IMG/VR virus record: IMGVR_UViG_3300013285_000048
Coordinates: 1 to 31,206 of that record
Source: a virus
Length of the DNA stretch: 31,206 nucleotides
Direction: 5' to 3' (one strand)
Shown here: one piece after another, positions 1 through 9,200 of the stretch
Layout: each line of letters begins with the position of its first letter
Numbering within the stretch: position 1 is the first letter of the stretch
The notes under the pieces: generated by a model
Told to the model about the DNA's origin: nothing
The model's input: only the letters and a program-made list of their open reading frames with translations
Databases searched by the model: none
Made by a program: the position numbers and the translations under genes

Positions 1-267
1 TTCGTTATACAAACTAGCATTAGTTCCGCTAGTGTTTGGGGTCAAATATGTAATAATTCCGGTAGGATCAATAGTAGTTCCGCCATTGCCAAATGCCATT
101 TGGTAAACAAAACCGTTACCGCTATCGGCTAGACTTTGCGCTAGGGCTATACTAATGTTTTCATAGTGAATAGCGTTGCGCTTATCCATGTAGATTTCTT
201 TAGATTCAGGGTCAAATATCTTAATATGTCCCTCAATATGAATTCCTGTTGCGTCTTTAGTCTGCAT
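1..267 (-). CDS. Conserved phage protein, probable virion component (C-terminus outside window)
   Basis: The first 89 codons of a gene that runs off the left edge. I translated it from the ATG complementary to 265-267. The protein begins MQTKDATGIHIEGHIKIFD and later reads YQMAFGNGGTT and TPNTSGTNASLYNE. The pattern 'NAIHYEN... QMAFGNG..T...TG.I.Y..PNT.G.NA.LYN' is one I recognise from a conserved, functionally unassigned family in phage tail or structural gene clusters. The start is supported by a purine-rich AGAGAG a few bases upstream and by a late-promoter octamer 20 nt before the ATG. Because it opens a new late unit after the fibre and peptidase genes, a virion role is likely. The exact role is unknown. 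Confidence 0.6.
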   Translation of the reverse strand, partial: MQTKDATGIHIEGHIKIFDPESKEIYMDKRNAIHYENISIALAQSLADSGNGFVYQMAFGNGGTTIDPTGIITYLTPNTSGTNASLYNE

Positions 268-287
268 ATCAATCTCTCTTTATCTTG

Positions 288-295
288 TATTTAGC
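288..295 (-). promoter_or_regulatory. T4-type late promoter octamer (GCTAAATA)
   Basis: Read on the minus strand the octamer is GCTAAATA, sharing the TAAATA core with the T4 late consensus TATAAATA. It lies in the 49-nt gap between the end of the S53 peptidase gene and the start codon at 267, 20 nt before the ATG. Its placement matches the two other octamers in the window. The presence of gp55 in this genome makes a gp55-dependent late promoter a sensible reading. There is no experimental proof. Confidence 0.6.
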
Positions 296-316
296 TGGTT
301 TCATTATATGCTAGTT

Positions 317-1981
317 TTAATATAATTTAGGGCTAGTTCTGCCGCTAATTCCGGTAGTTGTCCTAGGGTAAGCAGGTGCGGCTGAATTACTTTTTGCTCT
401 AAAAGCATAGTTTTGTTTAGGATATGTAGCTCCGGTTCTGTATAAAGCATAGATAGCGGTACCAATTGGTGTTCCTAATCCGGTGGCGGCATCCCAACCT
501 GCTGTACCTACATACCCGACTGTATTGCCTCCATGATTATCGCCGGTAGTAATATCATTAAATGCATTAGTATTTGAATACCATTTTGAATTAACAAACC
601 CTATCCGTTGGCCGCTTAGTTGATTAATCCTAGCTACCATGCCGGCCATTAAAGGTGCGGTAGCACTAGTTCCAACAAAACCAGCTCCATAGGTATTGGC
701 AGATCCATAATAAAAACTGTATCCAATAGCATGTGCCGATACATCTGGTATACCACGGCCTGTTAGTGTAGTAGCAGTGCTAGGTGTTGGATATGTTTTA
801 CTAGTAAGGCCTGTTTGCCAGGACGGAACACTAATCAAAGTACTAACTCCGCCGCCGCCGGCAAATGACCCTCCGCTTGTTCCCCAAGGTGTTTCTGCGG
901 TAATAATGTAACTACTATTAAGTGTAACTACAGTGCCTCCTGCACAAAGAACTAACGGACTAGTTCCAGGATATTGAACTGTATATGTGGGGCCGCCACT
1001 AATTGCTCGTACACCGTAGTCGCCGGCCGCAACAAATACTGTTATTCCTTTTACTGCACAACTGGCTAATGCTGTTTCAAAAGATGACCGCTGGCCGCTG
1101 GCCCAATTAGTATCAGTAGTACCCCAACTAATACTAAGCACACTAGGATTATAGGTTGTATCGTTAGCTACTGCGGTTATAATATCTATAAATCCCTGAA
1201 AAGTGTTTGGAGCAAAATAAATGACTTGCTTGGCCAATGGTGCTACGGAACCAACACACCAAATATCAAGCATAACTTCTCCGCTAGAATTGGCATCAGC
1301 TCCGCCGTCGTTGACTCCACCGTCAACACTAACATCCGATATGCTGGGGTTTGCCCAGCCGATTTGTCCAAATGTACTAGTTAGATTTGCCTGAGTCCAG
1401 CCACCTCCTAATTCTAAAATAGCTACGCAAGCACCTTTACCTTGTTCATTATCCCCGACTGCCGGATCTTTAGGAAAATTATATCCCTTGGCCAGTTCAT
1501 TAGGAAAAGGACTACTGTAAGAATTAGCTTCTAGACTGGGATCTTGTTTAGCATCAAATGTAAAAGTTAATGAATTATCTAATCCAAAAACTGATTCTAC
1601 TACTGTAGAAATTTCTGTAGGTATAGTTAGTTGTCCGCTATGTGTATAATAGATTCTGGTGTTGTCTGTAACAGTTTCTAATGTTATAGAAAATAGATTA
1701 TTAAATTGCTCTGCGGTACCTATTATTTTTACTACAGCTCCGCCGTGATGTGCTTCACTAACTGTTAGACCATTAGTACTGGCCCACTCTACAACTTTTT
1801 TTAAATTTTTATCAGTAGCTCCAAACTGGTAAACAAATTCGTTGTGATCTAAAATTGGATGATCTCCATCGCAAACACCACTTACATACTCTTCTAATGT
1901 CATGCCGTTGTCATGCGTATCTCTCACGAGATAGACACTGATCATCAGATTATCAGTTAACAAAGTATTAGTAGTAGTCAT
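317..1981 (-). CDS. S53 family serine-carboxyl peptidase (sedolisin/kumamolisin-like), phage-encoded
   Basis: A 554-residue endopeptidase in the layout of secreted sedolisins: a pro-kumamolisin-type propeptide (about residues 12-140), a short linker, then the catalytic domain (about 166-515). The S53 signature residues are visible. Glu235 and Asp239 lie in GEVMLDI with the family's E-x3-D spacing. The oxyanion Asp321 is in VAAGDYG. The nucleophile Ser439 is in GTSATAP. The C-terminal calcium site is represented by FNDITTG (Asp476) and AGWDAATGLGTP (Asp497). The enzyme therefore looks intact. No signal peptide is seen at the N-terminus (MTTTNTLLTD), which fits release by lysis or packaging in the virion rather than secretion. 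A 40-residue Ser/Thr/Pro/Lys/Arg-containing tail follows the domain. It is the last gene of the gp6-giant protein-fibre unit; the ATG is 1 nt past the fibre stop, with a weak AGAAG ribosome site. The substrate is unknown: host surface protein, environmental protein or virion precursor are all possible. Confidence 0.9.
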   Translation of the reverse strand: MTTTNTLLTDNLMISVYLVRDTHDNGMTLEEYVSGVCDGDHPILDHNEFVYQFGATDKNLKKVVEWASTNGLTVSEAHHGGAVVKIIGTAEQFNNLFSITLETVTDNTRIYYTHSGQLTIPTEISTVVESVFGLDNSLTFTFDAKQDPSLEANSYSSPFPNELAKGYNFPKDPAVGDNEQGKGACVAILELGGGWTQANLTSTFGQIGWANPSISDVSVDGGVNDGGADANSSGEVMLDIWCVGSVAPLAKQVIYFAPNTFQGFIDIITAVANDTTYNPSVLSISWGTTDTNWASGQRSSFETALASCAVKGITVFVAAGDYGVRAISGGPTYTVQYPGTSPLVLCAGGTVVTLNSSYIITAETPWGTSGGSFAGGGGVSTLISVPSWQTGLTSKTYPTPSTATTLTGRGIPDVSAHAIGYSFYYGSANTYGAGFVGTSATAPLMAGMVARINQLSGQRIGFVNSKWYSNTNAFNDITTGDNHGGNTVGYVGTAGWDAATGLGTPIGTAIYALYRTGATYPKQNYAFRAKSNSAAPAYPRTTTGISGRTSPKLY

Positions 1982-1982
1982 A

Positions 1983-3284
1983 TTAAGCTTCTAATTTGAG
2001 ATAAGTTAAAGTTATAGTAATACTAGACTGCGTTACTCCGCTATTGTTATAAACTTTCAAATACAAATTAGTAGTTACTGGAGAATCAATATTATAACCA
2101 ACAGCGGCTGGTGAGAAATTTGTGTTAGTTGTAGATGCGCCGGTTGTTATAGATTCAGCAACTATTCCACTTCCTGGAGTTGGATCAGTTGTAATACTTC
2201 TGCTACTATCGGACGCCATTGCGGCACTATTTGTATAAATGGTTACCCAAGATCCTACACTAGCTTGTATGTTATACAATGCATATCCTTTAGCAACTGA
2301 AATTGTAACAGTTGAACTTGTTTGGTAGGCTAAACTTCCTGTAGTTGCTACGGCCGTTGTACGACTTTGCAAACCCGATACAGGCAAATCTGTAGCTACT
2401 AATGCACGGAAAGTAGGATTGCCAGCACCTGAACTTGGTGCGGCATACACATAATTTTGTGTTTGACTTCCAAATGTTGTATTAATATCCGATGCCGCGG
2501 CAATAGTTAATACGCCTGTACTGGTTGTACTCTTTACAATACCGGTTGCTAATGCACTTGTTCCCGGAGCATAATCTGTTCCACTAGTTGCGGCGGTAAG
2601 TGTATTTGCTCCATTACCTTTAGCTATGCCGCTAATTGTTCCAATAGGTGCCTGGTATGATAGTGCTGGAATATCTGTAGCTACTAGTGTACGAAATGTC
2701 GGAGCGGCTGCGTTGCCTGAGATTGGGCCTGCTAATACATAATTAGCTGTTTGTGTGTTCCATGCGGCTGTCAGCACACCAGTTGTAACTACAGTACTAG
2801 TGGTTATATTAAATTGTGTAGGTAAACTTAAACCAACACTAGTAACAGACCCCGAGCCAGTTGGTACTGCCCAACTTAAAGTTCCGTTAGTAGAACTTGC
2901 TAATACATAGTTGTTACCGCTAGGATACGCACTAGGAAGAGTGTAAATTTGAACTGCTGGCGCTGTTCCTGCTTGTAAAGTTATAGTGCCGCTAGAACTT
3001 CCTGATAATATTAAATTGCCAGGAAACGTAAATGTACCGTCAGAACCAAGACTAACTGTATATCTTCCGTTAGTCAAGACTGATCCAGTTACACCCCAAT
3101 ATAATAAAGATCCATCTGTATATAAAGCCTTTCCAGCATTGCCGGTTTTACTAGGTAGTGTACTGGCTGCTAAAGTTGTATATAATTCTGCAAAATTAGC
3201 ATTTATTTTTTGTGCGCCAACACGCAAGGGATCCCCGGTTTTATCGCCTGGGGTCGCTCCTATGTTTATGATTTGTTGTGTCAT
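1983..3284 (-). CDS. Tail fibre / receptor-binding protein
   Basis: A 433-residue tail fibre. The N-terminus (INIGATPGDKTGDPLRVGAQ, then KINANFAELY) is the attachment-end signature common in T4-like marine phage fibres. The shaft (about 80-300) is Gly/Ser/Thr/Ala-rich and low in charge. It contains a duplicated module ending TFRTLVATDIP (about 176-206) and TFRALVATDLP (about 272-301). The C-terminal domain (about 305-433), ending ITLTYLKLEA, resembles a globular tip found on other phage fibres. I chose the ATG at 3282-3284 rather than the TTG at 3300-3302. AAGGGA sits 7 nt upstream of the ATG and would lie inside the coding region if the TTG were used. That ribosome site overlaps the stop codon of the giant protein gene, so the two are probably translationally coupled. 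Host specificity is expected to reside in the C-terminal domain. Confidence 0.8.
   Translation of the reverse strand: MTQQIINIGATPGDKTGDPLRVGAQKINANFAELYTTLAASTLPSKTGNAGKALYTDGSLLYWGVTGSVLTNGRYTVSLGSDGTFTFPGNLILSGSSSGTITLQAGTAPAVQIYTLPSAYPSGNNYVLASSTNGTLSWAVPTGSGSVTSVGLSLPTQFNITTSTVVTTGVLTAAWNTQTANYVLAGPISGNAAAPTFRTLVATDIPALSYQAPIGTISGIAKGNGANTLTAATSGTDYAPGTSALATGIVKSTTSTGVLTIAAASDINTTFGSQTQNYVYAAPSSGAGNPTFRALVATDLPVSGLQSRTTAVATTGSLAYQTSSTVTISVAKGYALYNIQASVGSWVTIYTNSAAMASDSSRSITTDPTPGSGIVAESITTGASTTNTNFSPAAVGYNIDSPVTTNLYLKVYNNSGVTQSSITITLTYLKLEA
2382..2471 (-). repeat. Tail-fibre shaft module, copy 2
   Basis: Encodes fibre residues about 272-301 (GSQTQNYVYAAPSSG... TFRALVATDLP). It is the second copy of the shaft module, about 96 residues downstream of copy 1. 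At the DNA level the copies share the stretch atctgtagctacta and diverge elsewhere, so this is an old duplication or one kept by selection on the protein. Confidence 0.7.
2667..2759 (-). repeat. Tail-fibre shaft module, copy 1
   Basis: Encodes fibre residues about 176-206 (NTQTANYVLAGPISG... TFRTLVATDIP), the first copy of the shaft module. The order Q-T-x-N-Y-V-x-A-x-P-x-S-G then PTFR-LVATD is the same in both copies. Confidence 0.7.
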
Positions 3285-3294
3285 TTTAAATCCC

Positions 3295-6200
3295 TTAATC
3301 AAATGTTAAATTAGTACCGTCTAATGTATCACCGGCACTATCAAATTGTTCGGTTGCTATAGTACTTATTGTTTTATACTCTTTATACCAAATGCCCGGA
3401 GTTGCACGTAGGAATTCGCTGACCTTTCCTGAGTCGTATAACACATTTGTAGTTTGATCCCAACTTTGTCCTGTAGTTTTAATTACAGTAATTTGTGTTC
3501 CAAATGATATTGCATTAGTTAATGTTATTGCCGCAGTTGTACCGTCCACAGTAAAGTCTGCTGTAAACGGAACATCTCCTTCTGGGCTGTATGGTGCTTG
3601 GTTGATATTAAATGCACTATAAGCTGTTTTCTTCAAACGAATATTTCCAATAAAGAATTTCCATACTTTACTGCTGGCAATACCTGTAGACAGAACAGTA
3701 TTAGTTCCATCAGCATTAACTATCACAGTGCTAACTATATCATAGAAAGTTGCGCCGCTAATATGGCTTGTTAAACATCTATAAGTGTAAACTCCAACAT
3801 TAACAATCATGCCTGCTGGGTAAGTTGCACCACTTTCCCATATAGTACCGTCGTTATAGCCGCCGACAAACACTTCAATTTCATTTACACTCTTTGGAGT
3901 AAAATCTAAAGGTACAATTAAACTACCATCGCTGATAATTTGTTTAATAACTTGTGTATCTAAATATGGTAATGTTTCACTAGTACCAATATCTTGTACT
4001 GCGGTTCCTTGTAAAGTTAGTGTTTGTACACCAGTACCAAGTGTACCTCTACGTAATTTACTTAATGTGTTTCCATCCTTGGCAAAATACTCAATGCGTT
4101 CTCCGCGAATTTCAACTACGCCGGGACGGTTGTTTGCCGGATTAGGTAAATCAAATGTAGATGCATTATCTACTAGTATCTGTGTATCATTCCAATGTAA
4201 ATCTCTTGCTAACATAGCTTGTTTATTTGCACTTAAACGCTTATAGCTTACACGGTTTAGCATATCTTTGAACTGCATGTAAGCAATACCAGCACGTAGT
4301 ATATTGCTACCAAATGTAATCAGTGTTACTTTATCAGTCTGTATCAAATTAGCACCAAGTGTAATACTTTGATGGTCATCGTTAAGTTTATAATCAATAC
4401 TAGGTGTTAACAATGTAGTGTTCTTAATCACCCAGATATAATTGTCGTTAACAACTGGTCGATCTAGCTTTAATAAGCCTCCAGACATATTCTGATAATA
4501 GTAGTAATCAGAAGTATCTGCAATTAAAGTTGCACTAGTACTAACACTAATTGTAGTTCTTTCAATATCTAAAATATCATGTTTATAACTACTAATAACT
4601 TGTACTAAATGAGTATTGTCATAGGCAGTTTTAAATGTAATTTGATTTGTAGCTGGATTATACAAATAACTTTGATTAGTTATTACACTAATAATCAACT
4701 GTTGTCCAGTATAATTTTTATAAATGTTTTTATTAATCTTAATTGTAATACCGCCAAGATCTACAAGATAATCAGTACCCTGGGTCAACAATGTATTTCC
4801 AACTATTACATGAATGTCAGTTGCCGGGATCGAATATGGAACAAATTTAGTTTTATCGATTGAATAATTTAATCTATTGCTACCAATTGTAAAATATGTA
4901 TTACTTGGTGCTTGTAAAATATTCTGATCTACACGCACAATCATATTAGATTCATTAGGCAATGCATTACCAATTGTGTTTTGTAATGTATAGGTGGTTG
5001 CCCCAGTTGTTGCAATAGTTTCTACCTTAGTAATAGAGTATGCTTGATCGATACCATTAACAATAATAAAATTAATTACCGATCCGCTGGCCGGTGGTAG
5101 TGCGAATCTAAATGCTATTGCATTTGACAATTCATAGCTTGCATCAGTTTTAAATATACCAGGGTTAGCTACTGCACCATCAACATATACTAGACTATTA
5201 ATCGAAGATACCCAAGAAGCATTCGTAACAAACTCAGTTGTCGATCCGTCTGCAATAAAATAATCAATATCTAATACATTAGCACCGTTAAACCCAATGC
5301 TGAATAAAGTAACAGTTGCATTAGCGGTTGGGGCAGTTGTAAATACTACTTGATTATTTGGATAATCTACAATATAATCGTTAGTTATAGTTGTTGTAGA
5401 CATTGTTTTAATTAAATTATCGACTTTAACAATAACTGCACCTGGACTATTTGGAGTCTGTGTCAACTTGAATGTTTTAGTAGTACCGTTTGCTAGATAG
5501 TTGTCTACTTTTATTTGACCAGATCCGGTATTTGGTTTATCAAATACCTTAATAGCTACAGTATCTACCACTTGCCCTGGAACAACTTCTTCTGGTGCTG
5601 GACTTGTAGTTGGAGATACTAGATCGTCGCCGTCAACAATAATGTCGTCTGCGGCAATACCTGTAGCAGTTGCGTATGCACCACTTAGTGTACTGATATC
5701 GCCGCCGCTTAAACTTGTATCGTAGTCTGCATCTTTAGGTTTAACACTACCATCGCTGGTAGTTTCTCTAATAATAAACTCGTCTCCAGTTAATACAGTA
5801 AATGCCTTAGCAGTTGCCGAGTTACCATCTACTACAATGTCGGTTATTCCACCAAATATTGTGCCAGCGGTTCCGCCGTCGTCTGTAGTGGCATCAATAA
5901 TATCTGTACTTAAACCGCCATCGACAACCGTATAAGGGCTAGGTAAAGTAAATGTATCAGTTGCACCATCTGCTAAGAATGTATTAACAACTGCATTTGG
6001 ATTAACTAAGGGTGTTAATGTTGTCTTGGCCGCTAATATAGCAGTTGCGCTGGCATTCAATGTAGCTGTTGGTTGTGTTACCACCGGTTGTGGACTTGCC
6101 GCACTAGTTACAACACTTAACAATGTAGTAATATTATTACTAATAAGTGTACTAGCTAATCCACCATTTGTCCATGCTGGTGTAACTCCTGGAGGAGTTT

Positions 6201-9200
6201 TAACTTGGAATATTGCTGTTTGCAATCTTGTTACAGTTGCAGTAGTTATAATAGATTGTGCTAATGAATTTAACTTGGCAAATAACCCAGTCCAGAATGT
6301 AAACGGTTGTAGGAAACCATTATTGTTAATATAATACCAGTAGTCTATACCTTGATAGATTGTTTCTCTATTTCCACCTTTAAACAAATCATAAGTCAAC
6401 CCTTCAACAATATGCTGAATTCTTACTTGGAAATCGGTATGATCAAACACAACACTTGGATAGTTTGCGGTTATCCATGCAATTAATTCTGCTTGAATAA
6501 AATTAATATTCTCATCTAATAACCAACCTGCTTGACCGCCACTTGGATCCTGTGGATTCGATGCTGATAATGCTAACCATGTTGGAACTACTCCGCCTGA
6601 TACAATATTTTGTATTGTGTTTGTTATTAAAGTATATCCACTAGCGAATGTAGGATCTGTCAGCGCAGATATTACTGCTGGTAATTTTGCTATATTAGCA
6701 ATAATATTATTAATACTTAAATTAATTTCTTTAGATCTATAACCATAAGTTGTAATAAGATTTCTTAAAGTTAAACCAACTCTAATAGTTTGAAATTGCT
6801 GGCGGTCGTATGCAAGATCATAGGCTAATGCTTCAATTATTTGTCCAATATATAATGCAATATCATAATTAGGATCATCCAATCTAATTGGATTCAAACC
6901 GCCAATAATACTAATTGTAGTACCGGCTATAATCTTAGTATTAGTCAAATTAGTTAAACTAATATGCCCGTCAGTATGTATGATAACATCGGTCGGTTGT
7001 GCTAAATCTCGTTCAAATGTTACATAGATACCGTTAGGAATATTTCTATATAAAATAGAACTTATTTTAACTTTAGTACTGTTAACAATAGATGTAACTA
7101 CTGTGCTATAGCTAAATGCATGTACATCATTGCATGATACTTTGTCGCCGACTTTAATTCCGGCTGTACTTGTTACAGTTACAGTTGAACTACCTTTTAT
7201 ATTTTCTGAGAATACCAAAGAGCCGCTAGGTAATGAGTCAGGGGCGGCACTCAATCTTACTGTAACCAAATCAACTATACTGAATACGGTCTGGCCGGAT
7301 GCGAATCCAGTACCAAGTACTTGCATACCAGCTACAATATTTGCTGTGCTGTCTAGTGTCAGCACGTTTCCGTATACACCCGACACTTGATTAATACTAA
7401 CAAAGTTATGTGTGATTCCACTAGTAGCTAAAACAACTGATGCAGTAACATAAGGATTGATATCATGTATATTATATGTGTAGCTATTGGTAACACCATC
7501 GCTTACGTAGGATTCAGTATTAATAGCTCTCTTATAAATGTTTAATTGAGTATTATTAGTAGGAACATACGGCAATGTAAATGAATTTGTTCCGGCAGTT
7601 ACTACAGTGATATAATCTTTAAATGTTTCATCATAGCTATCCCACTTGTCTGCAAAATATGGTAAACTATCCCAACCATTCGAAATTTGGAAGCCAAGGC
7701 CGTTAATAATTACACCACCGTAATCAATACCAGTCATTAACTGAGCCAGGTCTTTACCTAGTTGTCCAGATTCAGGATTATAATAATACTGTATTCTATC
7801 GGCAAATCCTAAGAAACTTTCATCGATAATATAAGTTACAGCAATAGTAGAACCCTTTGCAGGCGCAGTTGTAAATGTTATAGTACCAGAGTAGCTTGTA
7901 AAACCTTTACTAGTGTTAGAAACAATATTTAATACATAATTATCGCGAAGAGCCGGTACATTATTAACTGTTACAACACTTTGTCCAATACGATTATCTG
8001 GAGCCCAGATTAACGGCCATTGAACACGAGATCCTGTACCTGTAAATGTTTCAACTTTTTGTAATTGAGTAATATAATACTTACGATCAACTCTATCAAA
8101 CTTTATACCAATCTTGTTAGAACGTACAACACTATTGCCAATAATAGCAACAGCATTTGCCTGAACTCCGTCTATACCAAGACCACCATTTAATACAACT
8201 TTAGGTGCGGCATAGTATCCAGTGCCTGGAGTAATGAGTACAACTCTGTTAACTGCTCCGTTACTGATATATGCCTTAGCAGTTGAGCCAGTGCCGCTAT
8301 TGCCAACAAAAACAACATCAGGAGCTGTTACATATCCCGAACCGTTGCTAGTTAATACTATTTCAGTAATTTCATAACCAGCATTATCTAACCAAAATTT
8401 CCAAGGATATGTACTGATGGCAGGATCCCCTGCTACAAGCTCTCCGTTCGTTACAAATGCTTGTACAAGTGTGACAGCATCTTTTTCAAATATTGGTTGT
8501 AGATCAAAGTCGGTAATTGGTAATTGAGCAGTATCTAAACTATCATAGTTGCTAATGTATTCTCTAATTTTAGTTTTATAAGGTTTAACTTCAGCAATAT
8601 AATCTTCAAAATTGCTTAGATTATTAGGTTGATAAGTTACTGGCTGGTCTAGTGCTCCAACATTATGTTGTGCTTTTACAAAACTAGTTTTAAATATCCA
8701 GTCAACGTATGGCTGTTCGCTGTGTACATATCGTACAGTAGCAAAAAATAAATTTGACCAGGCACCGTTTAAATCGTTAATGAAAATATTTTTCTTTAAC
8801 GTATCAAGGATAATTCTTAATTCAGTAACTGCTACTGCATCGAACCCAGCTTCGTCGTAGATAAAATTATCAAAGCCCAATGTTGTGTTAGCTACTTGAT
8901 ATAAATTAGAATTTAATTGTATTGTACCATTTTGCATACCTACAACATTATAACTTTGTGTCCAGTCTACACTTACAATATCTGCATATTTTTCTAGTAG
9001 AAGCCAGCCACCAGCATTGGCAGTTCTAACTTTAACTACTTCACCTATCTTAGGATTAATAGAATTTAGTTCTACAAATGTAGCAACAGAAAAATCTGCC
9101 GCAGTAAACTGACTAAATCCAGTTGCATACCAATCGGCATAACTCCAGAAATTTCTAACATCGTAGGCTTGTGTTAATGTTCTATTCCAAGTTCTTTGTA

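Noticed and set aside
296-330. Possible terminator after the peptidase gene (CTAG near 311 and again near 332)
   Set aside because: The potential stem is only four base pairs with a long loop and no T-run in the right place, so no terminator is called.
317-1981. Possible subtilisin (S8) rather than S53, because of the GTSATAP serine motif
   Set aside because: The Asp and His motifs of S8 are not found in the expected order, whereas GEVMLDI, VAAGDYG, a pro-kumamolisin-type propeptide and the C-terminal calcium motif are those of S53.
3285-3302. Upstream TTG start for the tail fibre
   Set aside because: The ATG at 3282-3284 has AAGGGA at ideal spacing, and the fibre N-terminal motif begins right after it.
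2986-3309. 107-codon plus-strand open frame at the fibre/giant protein junction
   Set aside because: Antisense to the fibre N-terminus, a conserved segment; Pro/Leu-rich by reflection.
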